Below, in pieces: positions 51,660 to 63,964 of a stretch of 64,000 nt of DNA. The notes under the pieces were generated by a model. That model had not been told where the DNA came from. It ran no database searches and saw nothing but the letters and a program-made list of their open reading frames with translations. Source of the stretch: Phytopythium helicoides (Eukaryota > Oomycota > Peronosporomycetes > Pythiales > Pythiaceae); the NCBI GenBank assembly GCA_024867545.1, contig JANFNE010000100.1, forward strand, positions 1 to 64,000. Direction: 5' to 3'. How positions within the stretch are numbered: the stretch's first letter is position 1; every line of letters starts with the position of its first letter. Both the position numbers and the translations under genes were made by a program.

Positions 51660-52193
51660 AATCTTTTCTTCATTCTTCCTTTCTTACTCCTCTTTTTTTC
51701 ATACACACACGCAAACACAATCACCATGGTCTCGCTACACGTTGATGCACTCGATCAGTCGCTCGTTCTCCTCCGAATTGTTCTTTCTTTACTCTGCTTA
51801 TCTTCGTCATTGTGTCGGGTTATCAACGAGCTCCACTGCTTGGTTTTGGAAGGAACACGGCTGATTCAGTCCGACTCCTTTGAAAAATGGTGGGGTTTAG
51901 GGTTTAGGTCTCTCGGGTCATCGGTCAAGTCGATTCTACCAATTTTGTCGTTTTGGTACTTTCGCTAGGGTTTGTATTGCTCGGGTTGGCTTGGGTCATC
52001 TGGGTTTGGTTGTTTGGTTGTTGATGTGGTAATGTTGGTTGGTTTATGCTGATTGTGTTGTGATTGTGTTGGTGGTTGATATGTGTGTGCGTAGAGTTAG
52101 TTGGTTGTGCGCGTGATGATGTGTTGCGCGTGTTGTTGTTGTTTGTTTGTGTGTCGGTGTGTGTTTGTGTGAGTGTGTGTGACAGTTTACCGG

Positions 52194-52274
52194 GACAGCT
52201 TGGCCGAGCGGTTAAGGCGATAGACTCGAAATCTATTGGGGTAACCCGCGTGAGTTCAAATCTCACAGCTGTCG
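52194..52274 (+). tRNA. tRNA-Ser(CGA), right unit 18
   Basis: Consensus copy. Confidence 0.95.
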
Positions 52275-52808
52275 AATCTTTTCTTCATTCTTCCTTTCTT
52301 ACTCCTCTTTTTTTCATACACACACGCAAACACAATCACCATGGTCTCGCTACACGTTGATGCACTCGATCAGTCGCTCGTTCTCCTCCGAATTGTTCTT
52401 TCTTTACTCTGCTTATCTTCGTCATTGTGTCGGGTTATCAACGAGCTCCACTGCTTGGTTTTGGAAGGAACACGGCTGATTCAGTCCGACTCCTTTGAAA
52501 AATGGTGGGGTTTAGGGTTTAGGTCTCTCGGGTCATCGGTCAAGTCGATTCTACCAATTTTGTCGTTTTGGTACTTTCGCTAGGGTTTGTATTGCTCGGG
52601 TTGGCTTGGGTCATCTGGGTTTGGTTGTTTGGTTGTTGATGTGGTAATGTTGGTTGGTTTATGCTGATTGTGTTGTGATTGTGTTGGTGGTTGATATGTG
52701 TGTGCGTAGAGTTAGTTGGTTGTGCGCGTGATGATGTGTTGCGCGTGTTGTTGTTGTTTGTTTGTGTGTCGGTGTGTGTTTGTGTGAGTGTGTGTGACAG
52801 TTTACCGG

Positions 52809-52889
52809 GACAGCTTGGCCGAGCGGTTAAGGCGATAGACTCGAAATCTATTGGGGTAACCCGCGTGAGTTCAAATCTCACAGCTGTCG
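52809..52889 (+). tRNA. tRNA-Ser(CGA), right unit 19
   Basis: Consensus copy. Confidence 0.95.
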
Positions 52890-53423
52890 AATCTTTTCTT
52901 CATTCTTCCTTTCTTACTCCTCTTTTTTTCATACACACACGCAAACACAATCACCATGGTCTCGCTACACGTTGATGCACTCGATCAGTCGCTCGTTCTC
53001 CTCCGAATTGTTCTTTCTTTACTCTGCTTATCTTCGTCATTGTGTCGGGTTATCAACGAGCTCCACTGCTTGGTTTTGGAAGGAACACGGCTGATTCAGT
53101 CCGACTCCTTTGAAAAATGGTGGGGTTTAGGGTTTAGGTCTCTCGGGTCATCGGTCAAGTCGATTCTACCAATTTTGTCGTTTTGGTACTTTCGCTAGGG
53201 TTTGTATTGCTCGGGTTGGCTTGGGTCATCTGGGTTTGGTTGTTTGGTTGTTGATGTGGTAATGTTGGTTGGTTTATGCTGATTGTGTTGTGATTGTGTT
53301 GGTGGTTGATATGTGTGTGCGTAGAGTTAGTTGGTTGTGCGCGTGATGATGTGTTGCGCGTGTTGTTGTTGTTTGTTTGTGTGTCGGTGTGTGTTTGTGT
53401 GAGTGTGTGTGACAGTTTACCGG

Positions 53424-53504
53424 GACAGCTTGGCCGAGCGGTTAAGGCGATAGACTCGAAATCTATTGGGGTAACCCGCGTGAGTTCAAATCTCACAGCT
53501 GTCG
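53424..53504 (+). tRNA. tRNA-Ser(CGA), right unit 20
   Basis: Body intact; one C lost near 53612. Confidence 0.95.
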
Positions 53505-54037
53505 AATCTTTTCTTCATTCTTCCTTTCTTACTCCTCTTTTTTTCATACACACACGCAAACACAATCACCATGGTCTCGCTACACGTTGATGCACTCGAT
53601 CAGTCGCTCGTTTCCTCCGAATTGTTCTTTCTTTACTCTGCTTATCTTCGTCATTGTGTCGGGTTATCAACGAGCTCCACTGCTTGGTTTTGGAAGGAAC
53701 ACGGCTGATTCAGTCCGACTCCTTTGAAAAATGGTGGGGTTTAGGGTTTAGGTCTCTCGGGTCATCGGTCAAGTCGATTCTACCAATTTTGTCGTTTTGG
53801 TACTTTCGCTAGGGTTTGTATTGCTCGGGTTGGCTTGGGTCATCTGGGTTTGGTTGTTTGGTTGTTGATGTGGTAATGTTGGTTGGTTTATGCTGATTGT
53901 GTTGTGATTGTGTTGGTGGTTGATATGTGTGTGCGTAGAGTTAGTTGGTTGTGCGCGTGATGATGTGTTGCGCGTGTTGTTGTTGTTTGTTTGTGTGTCG
54001 GTGTGTGTTTGTGTGAGTGTGTGTGACAGTTTACCGG

Positions 54038-54118
54038 GACAGCTTGGCCGAGCGGTTAAGGCGATAGACTCGAAATCTATTGGGGTAACCCGCGTGAGTT
54101 CAAATCTCACAGCTGTCG
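54038..54118 (+). tRNA. tRNA-Ser(CGA), right unit 21
   Basis: Body intact; T8 tract. Confidence 0.95.
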
Positions 54119-54653
54119 AATCTTTTCTTCATTCTTCCTTTCTTACTCCTCTTTTTTTTCATACACACACGCAAACACAATCACCATGGTCTCGCTACAC
54201 GTTGATGCACTCGATCAGTCGCTCGTTCTCCTCCGAATTGTTCTTTCTTTACTCTGCTTATCTTCGTCATTGTGTCGGGTTATCAACGAGCTCCACTGCT
54301 TGGTTTTGGAAGGAACACGGCTGATTCAGTCCGACTCCTTTGAAAAATGGTGGGGTTTAGGGTTTAGGTCTCTCGGGTCATCGGTCAAGTCGATTCTACC
54401 AATTTTGTCGTTTTGGTACTTTCGCTAGGGTTTGTATTGCTCGGGTTGGCTTGGGTCATCTGGGTTTGGTTGTTTGGTTGTTGATGTGGTAATGTTGGTT
54501 GGTTTATGCTGATTGTGTTGTGATTGTGTTGGTGGTTGATATGTGTGTGCGTAGAGTTAGTTGGTTGTGCGCGTGATGATGTGTTGCGCGTGTTGTTGTT
54601 GTTTGTTTGTGTGTCGGTGTGTGTTTGTGTGAGTGTGTGTGACAGTTTACCGG

Positions 54654-54734
54654 GACAGCTTGGCCGAGCGGTTAAGGCGATAGACTCGAAATCTATTGGG
54701 GTAACCCGCGTGAGTTCAAATCTCACAGCTGTCG
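54654..54734 (+). tRNA. tRNA-Ser(CGA), right unit 22
   Basis: Body intact; one G lost near 54892; A-to-C change near 55015. Confidence 0.95.
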
Positions 54735-55267
54735 AATCTTTTCTTCATTCTTCCTTTCTTACTCCTCTTTTTTTCATACACACACGCAAACACAATCACC
54801 ATGGTCTCGCTACACGTTGATGCACTCGATCAGTCGCTCGTTCTCCTCCGAATTGTTCTTTCTTTACTCTGCTTATCTTCGTCATTGTGTCGGTTATCAA
54901 CGAGCTCCACTGCTTGGTTTTGGAAGGAACACGGCTGATTCAGTCCGACTCCTTTGAAAAATGGTGGGGTTTAGGGTTTAGGTCTCTCGGGTCATCGGTC
55001 AAGTCGATTCTACCCATTTTGTCGTTTTGGTACTTTCGCTAGGGTTTGTATTGCTCGGGTTGGCTTGGGTCATCTGGGTTTGGTTGTTTGGTTGTTGATG
55101 TGGTAATGTTGGTTGGTTTATGCTGATTGTGTTGTGATTGTGTTGGTGGTTGATATGTGTGTGCGTAGAGTTAGTTGGTTGTGCGCGTGATGATGTGTTG
55201 CGCGTGTTGTTGTTGTTTGTTTGTGTGTCGGTGTGTGTTTGTGTGAGTGTGTGTGACAGTTTACCGG

Positions 55268-55348
55268 GACAGCTTGGCCGAGCGGTTAAGGCGATAGACT
55301 CGAAATCTATTGGGGTAACCCGCGTGAGTTCAAATCTCACAGCTGTCG
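55268..55348 (+). tRNA. tRNA-Ser(CGA), right unit 23
   Basis: Consensus copy. Confidence 0.95.
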
Positions 55349-55882
55349 AATCTTTTCTTCATTCTTCCTTTCTTACTCCTCTTTTTTTCATACACACACG
55401 CAAACACAATCACCATGGTCTCGCTACACGTTGATGCACTCGATCAGTCGCTCGTTCTCCTCCGAATTGTTCTTTCTTTACTCTGCTTATCTTCGTCATT
55501 GTGTCGGGTTATCAACGAGCTCCACTGCTTGGTTTTGGAAGGAACACGGCTGATTCAGTCCGACTCCTTTGAAAAATGGTGGGGTTTAGGGTTTAGGTCT
55601 CTCGGGTCATCGGTCAAGTCGATTCTACCAATTTTGTCGTTTTGGTACTTTCGCTAGGGTTTGTATTGCTCGGGTTGGCTTGGGTCATCTGGGTTTGGTT
55701 GTTTGGTTGTTGATGTGGTAATGTTGGTTGGTTTATGCTGATTGTGTTGTGATTGTGTTGGTGGTTGATATGTGTGTGCGTAGAGTTAGTTGGTTGTGCG
55801 CGTGATGATGTGTTGCGCGTGTTGTTGTTGTTTGTTTGTGTGTCGGTGTGTGTTTGTGTGAGTGTGTGTGACAGTTTACCGG

Positions 55883-55963
55883 GACAGCTTGGCCGAGCGG
55901 TTAAGGCGATAGACTCGAAATCTATTGGGGTAACCCGCGTGAGTTCAAATCTCACAGCTGTCG
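55883..55963 (+). tRNA. tRNA-Ser(CGA), right unit 24
   Basis: Consensus copy. Confidence 0.95.
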
Positions 55964-56497
55964 AATCTTTTCTTCATTCTTCCTTTCTTACTCCTCTTTT
56001 TTTCATACACACACGCAAACACAATCACCATGGTCTCGCTACACGTTGATGCACTCGATCAGTCGCTCGTTCTCCTCCGAATTGTTCTTTCTTTACTCTG
56101 CTTATCTTCGTCATTGTGTCGGGTTATCAACGAGCTCCACTGCTTGGTTTTGGAAGGAACACGGCTGATTCAGTCCGACTCCTTTGAAAAATGGTGGGGT
56201 TTAGGGTTTAGGTCTCTCGGGTCATCGGTCAAGTCGATTCTACCAATTTTGTCGTTTTGGTACTTTCGCTAGGGTTTGTATTGCTCGGGTTGGCTTGGGT
56301 CATCTGGGTTTGGTTGTTTGGTTGTTGATGTGGTAATGTTGGTTGGTTTATGCTGATTGTGTTGTGATTGTGTTGGTGGTTGATATGTGTGTGCGTAGAG
56401 TTAGTTGGTTGTGCGCGTGATGATGTGTTGCGCGTGTTGTTGTTGTTTGTTTGTGTGTCGGTGTGTGTTTGTGTGTGTGTGTGTGACAGTTTACCGG

Positions 56498-56578
56498 GAC
56501 AGCTTGGCCGAGCGGTTAAGGCGATAGACTCGAAATCTATTGGGGTAACCCGCGTGAGTTCAAATCTCACAGCTGTCG
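56498..56578 (+). tRNA. tRNA-Ser(CGA), right unit 25
   Basis: Body intact; the leader has an unbroken TG run (GAG to GTG near 56476); one G lost near 56812. Confidence 0.95.
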
Positions 56579-57111
56579 AATCTTTTCTTCATTCTTCCTT
56601 TCTTACTCCTCTTTTTTTCATACACACACGCAAACACAATCACCATGGTCTCGCTACACGTTGATGCACTCGATCAGTCGCTCGTTCTCCTCCGAATTGT
56701 TCTTTCTTTACTCTGCTTATCTTCGTCATTGTGTCGGGTTATCAACGAGCTCCACTGCTTGGTTTTGGAAGGAACACGGCTGATTCAGTCCGACTCCTTT
56801 GAAAAATGGTGGGTTTAGGGTTTAGGTCTCTCGGGTCATCGGTCAAGTCGATTCTACCAATTTTGTCGTTTTGGTACTTTCGCTAGGGTTTGTATTGCTC
56901 GGGTTGGCTTGGGTCATCTGGGTTTGGTTGTTTGGTTGTTGATGTGGTAATGTTGGTTGGTTTATGCTGATTGTGTTGTGATTGTGTTGGTGGTTGATAT
57001 GTGTGTGCGTAGAGTTAGTTGGTTGTGCGCGTGATGATGTGTTGCGCGTGTTGTTGTTGTTTGTTTGTGTGTCGGTGTGTGTTTGTGTGAGTGTGTGTGA
57101 CAGTTTACCGG

Positions 57112-57192
57112 GACAGCTTGGCCGAGCGGTTAAGGCGATAGACTCGAAATCTATTGGGGTAACCCGCGTGAGTTCAAATCTCACAGCTGTCG
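57112..57192 (+). tRNA. tRNA-Ser(CGA), right unit 26
   Basis: Consensus copy. Confidence 0.95.
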
Positions 57193-57726
57193 AATCTTTT
57201 CTTCATTCTTCCTTTCTTACTCCTCTTTTTTTCATACACACACGCAAACACAATCACCATGGTCTCGCTACACGTTGATGCACTCGATCAGTCGCTCGTT
57301 CTCCTCCGAATTGTTCTTTCTTTACTCTGCTTATCTTCGTCATTGTGTCGGGTTATCAACGAGCTCCACTGCTTGGTTTTGGAAGGAACACGGCTGATTC
57401 AGTCCGACTCCTTTGAAAAATGGTGGGGTTTAGGGTTTAGGTCTCTCGGGTCATCGGTCAAGTCGATTCTACCAATTTTGTCGTTTTGGTACTTTCGCTA
57501 GGGTTTGTATTGCTCGGGTTGGCTTGGGTCATCTGGGTTTGGTTGTTTGGTTGTTGATGTGGTAATGTTGGTTGGTTTATGCTGATTGTGTTGTGATTGT
57601 GTTGGTGGTTGATATGTGTGTGCGTAGAGTTAGTTGGTTGTGCGCGTGATGATGTGTTGCGCGTGTTGTTGTTGTTTGTTTGTGTGTCGGTGTGTGTTTG
57701 TGTGAGTGTGTGTGACAGTTTACCGG

Positions 57727-57807
57727 GACAGCTTGGCCGAGCGGTTAAGGCGATAGACTCGAAATCTATTGGGGTAACCCGCGTGAGTTCAAATCTCACA
57801 GCTGTCG
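57727..57807 (+). tRNA. tRNA-Ser(CGA), right unit 27
   Basis: Consensus copy. Confidence 0.95.
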
Positions 57808-58341
57808 AATCTTTTCTTCATTCTTCCTTTCTTACTCCTCTTTTTTTCATACACACACGCAAACACAATCACCATGGTCTCGCTACACGTTGATGCACTC
57901 GATCAGTCGCTCGTTCTCCTCCGAATTGTTCTTTCTTTACTCTGCTTATCTTCGTCATTGTGTCGGGTTATCAACGAGCTCCACTGCTTGGTTTTGGAAG
58001 GAACACGGCTGATTCAGTCCGACTCCTTTGAAAAATGGTGGGGTTTAGGGTTTAGGTCTCTCGGGTCATCGGTCAAGTCGATTCTACCAATTTTGTCGTT
58101 TTGGTACTTTCGCTAGGGTTTGTATTGCTCGGGTTGGCTTGGGTCATCTGGGTTTGGTTGTTTGGTTGTTGATGTGGTAATGTTGGTTGGTTTATGCTGA
58201 TTGTGTTGTGATTGTGTTGGTGGTTGATATGTGTGTGCGTAGAGTTAGTTGGTTGTGCGCGTGATGATGTGTTGCGCGTGTTGTTGTTGTTTGTTTGTGT
58301 GTCGGTGTGTGTTTGTGTGAGTGTGTGTGACAGTTTACCGG

Positions 58342-58422
58342 GACAGCTTGGCCGAGCGGTTAAGGCGATAGACTCGAAATCTATTGGGGTAACCCGCGTG
58401 AGTTCAAATCTCACAGCTGTCG
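58342..58422 (+). tRNA. tRNA-Ser(CGA), right unit 28
   Basis: Consensus copy. Confidence 0.95.
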
Positions 58423-58956
58423 AATCTTTTCTTCATTCTTCCTTTCTTACTCCTCTTTTTTTCATACACACACGCAAACACAATCACCATGGTCTCGCTA
58501 CACGTTGATGCACTCGATCAGTCGCTCGTTCTCCTCCGAATTGTTCTTTCTTTACTCTGCTTATCTTCGTCATTGTGTCGGGTTATCAACGAGCTCCACT
58601 GCTTGGTTTTGGAAGGAACACGGCTGATTCAGTCCGACTCCTTTGAAAAATGGTGGGGTTTAGGGTTTAGGTCTCTCGGGTCATCGGTCAAGTCGATTCT
58701 ACCAATTTTGTCGTTTTGGTACTTTCGCTAGGGTTTGTATTGCTCGGGTTGGCTTGGGTCATCTGGGTTTGGTTGTTTGGTTGTTGATGTGGTAATGTTG
58801 GTTGGTTTATGCTGATTGTGTTGTGATTGTGTTGGTGGTTGATATGTGTGTGCGTAGAGTTAGTTGGTTGTGCGCGTGATGATGTGTTGCGCGTGTTGTT
58901 GTTGTTTGTTTGTGTGTCGGTGTGTGTTTGTGTGAGTGTGTGTGACAGTTTACCGG

Positions 58957-59037
58957 GACAGCTTGGCCGAGCGGTTAAGGCGATAGACTCGAAATCTATT
59001 GGGGTAACCCGCGTGAGTTCAAATCTCACAGCTGTCG
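58957..59037 (+). tRNA. tRNA-Ser(CGA), right unit 29
   Basis: Consensus copy. Confidence 0.95.
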
Positions 59038-59571
59038 AATCTTTTCTTCATTCTTCCTTTCTTACTCCTCTTTTTTTCATACACACACGCAAACACAATC
59101 ACCATGGTCTCGCTACACGTTGATGCACTCGATCAGTCGCTCGTTCTCCTCCGAATTGTTCTTTCTTTACTCTGCTTATCTTCGTCATTGTGTCGGGTTA
59201 TCAACGAGCTCCACTGCTTGGTTTTGGAAGGAACACGGCTGATTCAGTCCGACTCCTTTGAAAAATGGTGGGGTTTAGGGTTTAGGTCTCTCGGGTCATC
59301 GGTCAAGTCGATTCTACCAATTTTGTCGTTTTGGTACTTTCGCTAGGGTTTGTATTGCTCGGGTTGGCTTGGGTCATCTGGGTTTGGTTGTTTGGTTGTT
59401 GATGTGGTAATGTTGGTTGGTTTATGCTGATTGTGTTGTGATTGTGTTGGTGGTTGATATGTGTGTGCGTAGAGTTAGTTGGTTGTGCGCGTGATGATGT
59501 GTTGCGCGTGTTGTTGTTGTTTGTTTGTGTGTCGGTGTGTGTTTGTGTGAGTGTGTGTGACAGTTTACCGG

Positions 59572-59652
59572 GACAGCTTGGCCGAGCGGTTAAGGCGATA
59601 GACTCGAAATCTATTGGGGTAACCCGCGTGAGTTCAAATCTCACAGCTGTCG
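59572..59652 (+). tRNA. tRNA-Ser(CGA), right unit 30
   Basis: Consensus copy. Confidence 0.95.
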
Positions 59653-60186
59653 AATCTTTTCTTCATTCTTCCTTTCTTACTCCTCTTTTTTTCATACACA
59701 CACGCAAACACAATCACCATGGTCTCGCTACACGTTGATGCACTCGATCAGTCGCTCGTTCTCCTCCGAATTGTTCTTTCTTTACTCTGCTTATCTTCGT
59801 CATTGTGTCGGGTTATCAACGAGCTCCACTGCTTGGTTTTGGAAGGAACACGGCTGATTCAGTCCGACTCCTTTGAAAAATGGTGGGGTTTAGGGTTTAG
59901 GTCTCTCGGGTCATCGGTCAAGTCGATTCTACCAATTTTGTCGTTTTGGTACTTTCGCTAGGGTTTGTATTGCTCGGGTTGGCTTGGGTCATCTGGGTTT
60001 GGTTGTTTGGTTGTTGATGTGGTAATGTTGGTTGGTTTATGCTGATTGTGTTGTGATTGTGTTGGTGGTTGATATGTGTGTGCGTAGAGTTAGTTGGTTG
60101 TGCGTGTGATGATGTGTTGCGCGTGTTGTTGTTGTTTGTTTGTGTGTCGGTGTGTGTTTGTGTGAGTGTGTGTGACAGTTTACCGG

Positions 60187-60267
60187 GACAGCTTGGCCGA
60201 GCGGTTAAGGCGATAGACTCGAAATCTATTGGGGTAACCCGCGTGAGTTCAAATCTCACAGCTGTCG
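60187..60267 (+). tRNA. tRNA-Ser(CGA), right unit 31
   Basis: Body intact; a clean C-to-T substitution in the leader (GCGTGTGATG near 60103), unlike the usual homopolymer indels. Confidence 0.95.
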
Positions 60268-60801
60268 AATCTTTTCTTCATTCTTCCTTTCTTACTCCTC
60301 TTTTTTTCATACACACACGCAAACACAATCACCATGGTCTCGCTACACGTTGATGCACTCGATCAGTCGCTCGTTCTCCTCCGAATTGTTCTTTCTTTAC
60401 TCTGCTTATCTTCGTCATTGTGTCGGGTTATCAACGAGCTCCACTGCTTGGTTTTGGAAGGAACACGGCTGATTCAGTCCGACTCCTTTGAAAAATGGTG
60501 GGGTTTAGGGTTTAGGTCTCTCGGGTCATCGGTCAAGTCGATTCTACCAATTTTGTCGTTTTGGTACTTTCGCTAGGGTTTGTATTGCTCGGGTTGGCTT
60601 GGGTCATCTGGGTTTGGTTGTTTGGTTGTTGATGTGGTAATGTTGGTTGGTTTATGCTGATTGTGTTGTGATTGTGTTGGTGGTTGATATGTGTGTGCGT
60701 AGAGTTAGTTGGTTGTGCGCGTGATGATGTGTTGCGCGTGTTGTTGTTGTTTGTTTGTGTGTCGGTGTGTGTTTGTGTGAGTGTGTGTGACAGTTTACCG
60801 G

Positions 60802-60882
60802 GACAGCTTGGCCGAGCGGTTAAGGCGATAGACTCGAAATCTATTGGGGTAACCCGCGTGAGTTCAAATCTCACAGCTGTCG
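60802..60882 (+). tRNA. tRNA-Ser(CGA), right unit 32
   Basis: Body intact; one C lost near 60990. Confidence 0.95.
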
Positions 60883-61415
60883 AATCTTTTCTTCATTCTT
60901 CCTTTCTTACTCCTCTTTTTTTCATACACACACGCAAACACAATCACCATGGTCTCGCTACACGTTGATGCACTCGATCAGTCGCTCGTTTCCTCCGAAT
61001 TGTTCTTTCTTTACTCTGCTTATCTTCGTCATTGTGTCGGGTTATCAACGAGCTCCACTGCTTGGTTTTGGAAGGAACACGGCTGATTCAGTCCGACTCC
61101 TTTGAAAAATGGTGGGGTTTAGGGTTTAGGTCTCTCGGGTCATCGGTCAAGTCGATTCTACCAATTTTGTCGTTTTGGTACTTTCGCTAGGGTTTGTATT
61201 GCTCGGGTTGGCTTGGGTCATCTGGGTTTGGTTGTTTGGTTGTTGATGTGGTAATGTTGGTTGGTTTATGCTGATTGTGTTGTGATTGTGTTGGTGGTTG
61301 ATATGTGTGTGCGTAGAGTTAGTTGGTTGTGCGCGTGATGATGTGTTGCGCGTGTTGTTGTTGTTTGTTTGTGTGTCGGTGTGTGTTTGTGTGAGTGTGT
61401 GTGACAGTTTACCGG

Positions 61416-61496
61416 GACAGCTTGGCCGAGCGGTTAAGGCGATAGACTCGAAATCTATTGGGGTAACCCGCGTGAGTTCAAATCTCACAGCTGTCG
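61416..61496 (+). tRNA. tRNA-Ser(CGA), right unit 33
   Basis: Consensus copy. Confidence 0.95.
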
Positions 61497-61910
61497 AATC
61501 TTTTCTTCATTCTTCCTTTCTTACTCCTCTTTTTTTCATACACACACGCAAACACAATCACCATGGTCTCGCTACACGTTGATGCACTCGATCAGTCGCT
61601 CGTTCTCCTCCGAATTGTTCTTTCTTTACTCTGCTTATCTTCGTCATTGTGTCGGGTTATCAACGAGCTCCACTGCTTGGTTTTGGAAGGAACACGGCTG
61701 ATTCAGTCCGACTCCTTTGAAAAATGGTGGGGTTTAGGGTTTAGGTCTCTCGGGTCATCGGTCAAGTCGATTCTACCAATTTTGTCGTTTTGGTACTTTC
61801 GCTAGGGTTTGTATTGCTCGGGTTGGCTTGGGTCATCTGGGTTTGGTTGTTTGGTTGTTGATGTGGTAATGTTGGTTGGTTTATGCTGATTGTGTTGTGA
61901 TTGTGTTGGT

Positions 61911-62048
61911 GGTGATATGTGTGTGCGTAGAGTTTGTTGGTGTGCGTGATGATGTGTTGGTGTTGGTGTGTGCGGTGTGTGTTGTGTGTTGCGTGTGTTG
62001 TTGTGTTGTTTGTTTGTGTGTCGGTGTGTGTTTGTGTGTGTGTGTGTG
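61911..62048. repeat. Expanded and rearranged GT leader
   Basis: The leader of right unit 34 is about 30 bp longer than normal (tRNA spacing 645 instead of 615). It has extra GTGTTGGTGT and GTGTGTGTTG runs, and the paired GCGC islands are lost. Flanks are consensus quality. Confidence 0.8.
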
Positions 62049-62060
62049 ACAGTTTACCGG

Positions 62061-62141
62061 GACAGCTTGGCCGAGCGGTTAAGGCGATAGACTCGAAATC
62101 TATTGGGGTAACCCGCGTGAGTTCAAATCTCACAGCTGTCG
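62061..62141 (+). tRNA. tRNA-Ser(CGA), right unit 34
   Basis: Body intact behind the expanded leader at 61911-62048. Confidence 0.95.
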
Positions 62142-62675
62142 AATCTTTTCTTCATTCTTCCTTTCTTACTCCTCTTTTTTTCATACACACACGCAAACAC
62201 AATCACCATGGTCTCGCTACACGTTGATGCACTCGATCAGTCGCTCGTTCTCCTCCGAATTGTTCTTTCTTTACTCTGCTTATCTTCGTCATTGTGTCGG
62301 GTTATCAACGAGCTCCACTGCTTGGTTTTGGAAGGAACACGGCTGATTCAGTCCGACTCCTTTGAAAAATGGTGGGGTTTAGGGTTTAGGTCTCTCGGGT
62401 CATCGGTCAAGTCGATTCTACCAATTTTGTCGTTTTGGTACTTTCGCTAGGGTTTGTATTGCTCGGGTTGGCTTGGGTCATCTGGGTTTGGTTGTTTGGT
62501 TGTTGATGTGGTAATGTTGGTTGGTTTATGCTGATTGTGTTGTGATTGTGTTGGTGGTTGATATGTGTGTGCGTAGAGTTAGTTGGTTGTGCGCGTGATG
62601 ATGTGTTGCGCGTGTTGTTGTTGTTTGTTTGTGTGTCGGTGTGTGTTTGTGTGAGTGTGTGTGACAGTTTACCGG

Positions 62676-62756
62676 GACAGCTTGGCCGAGCGGTTAAGGC
62701 GATAGACTCGAAATCTATTGGGGTAACCCGCGTGAGTTCAAATCTCACAGCTGTCG
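62676..62756 (+). tRNA. tRNA-Ser(CGA), right unit 35
   Basis: Consensus copy. Confidence 0.95.
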
Positions 62757-63290
62757 AATCTTTTCTTCATTCTTCCTTTCTTACTCCTCTTTTTTTCATA
62801 CACACACGCAAACACAATCACCATGGTCTCGCTACACGTTGATGCACTCGATCAGTCGCTCGTTCTCCTCCGAATTGTTCTTTCTTTACTCTGCTTATCT
62901 TCGTCATTGTGTCGGGTTATCAACGAGCTCCACTGCTTGGTTTTGGAAGGAACACGGCTGATTCAGTCCGACTCCTTTGAAAAATGGTGGGGTTTAGGGT
63001 TTAGGTCTCTCGGGTCATCGGTCAAGTCGATTCTACCAATTTTGTCGTTTTGGTACTTTCGCTAGGGTTTGTATTGCTCGGGTTGGCTTGGGTCATCTGG
63101 GTTTGGTTGTTTGGTTGTTGATGTGGTAATGTTGGTTGGTTTATGCTGATTGTGTTGTGATTGTGTTGGTGGTTGATATGTGTGTGCGTAGAGTTAGTTG
63201 GTTGTGCGCGTGATGATGTGTTGCGCGTGTTGTTGTTGTTTGTTTGTGTGTCGGTGTGTGTTTGTGTGAGTGTGTGTGACAGTTTACCGG

Positions 63291-63371
63291 GACAGCTTGG
63301 CCGAGCGGTTAAGGCGATAGACTCGAAATCTATTGGGGTAACCCGCGTGAGTTCAAATCTCACAGCTGTCG
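63291..63371 (+). tRNA. tRNA-Ser(CGA), right unit 36
   Basis: Consensus copy. Confidence 0.95.
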
Positions 63372-63603
63372 AATCTTTTCTTCATTCTTCCTTTCTTACT
63401 CCTCTTTTTTTCATACACACACGCAAACACAATCACCATGGTCTCGCTACACGTTGATGCACTCGATCAGTCGCTCGTTCTCCTCCGAATTGTTCTTTCT
63501 TTACTCTGCTTATCTTCGTCATTGTGTCGGGTTATCAACGAGCTCCACTGCTTGGTTTTGGAAGGAACACGGCTGATTCAGTCCGACTCCTTTGAAAAAT
63601 GGT

Positions 63604-63620
63604 GGGGTTTAGGGTTTAGG
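63604..63620. repeat. Interstitial telomere-like motif (representative, last full right-array unit)
   Basis: GGGGTTTAGGGTTTAGG is the reverse complement of the left-array motif. In the right array these motifs point away from the left telomere. Confidence 0.9.
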
Positions 63621-63760
63621 TCTCTCGGGTCATCGGTCAAGTCGATTCTACCAATTTTGTCGTTTTGGTACTTTCGCTAGGGTTTGTATTGCTCGGGTTG
63701 GCTTGGGTCATCTGGGTTTGGTTGTTTGGTTGTTGATGTGGTAATGTTGGTTGGTTTATG

Positions 63761-63905
63761 CTGATTGTGTTGTGATTGTGTTGGTGGTTGATATGTGTGT
63801 GCGTAGAGTTAGTTGGTTGTGCGCGTGATGATGTGTTGCGCGTGTTGTTGTTGTTTGTTTGTGTGTCGGTGTGTGTTTGTGTGAGTGTGTGTGACAGTTT
63901 ACCGG
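63761..63905 (+). repeat. GT-rich simple-sequence leader upstream of tRNA (representative)
   Basis: About 145 bp made of TG, TGTT and TTG runs with short GCGC islands end in ACAGTTTACCGG directly before the tRNA. No TATA box is visible. Runs of this type are prone to slippage and, when alternating purine-pyrimidine, can adopt Z-DNA. The same leader, or its CA-rich complement, precedes each tRNA. It is the most length-variable part of the unit. Confidence 0.85.
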
Positions 63906-63912
63906 GACAGCT

Positions 63913-63923
63913 TGGCCGAGCGG
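63913..63923 (+). promoter_or_regulatory. Pol III box A (representative)
   Basis: TGGCCGAGCGG at tRNA nt 8-18 fits the eukaryotic box A consensus TRGYNNARNNG exactly. It is present in every undamaged copy. It loses one G in the copy at 43588 and its start in the copy at 41738. Confidence 0.9.
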
Positions 63924-63964
63924 TTAAGGCGATAGACTCGAAATCTATTGGGGTAACCCGCGTG

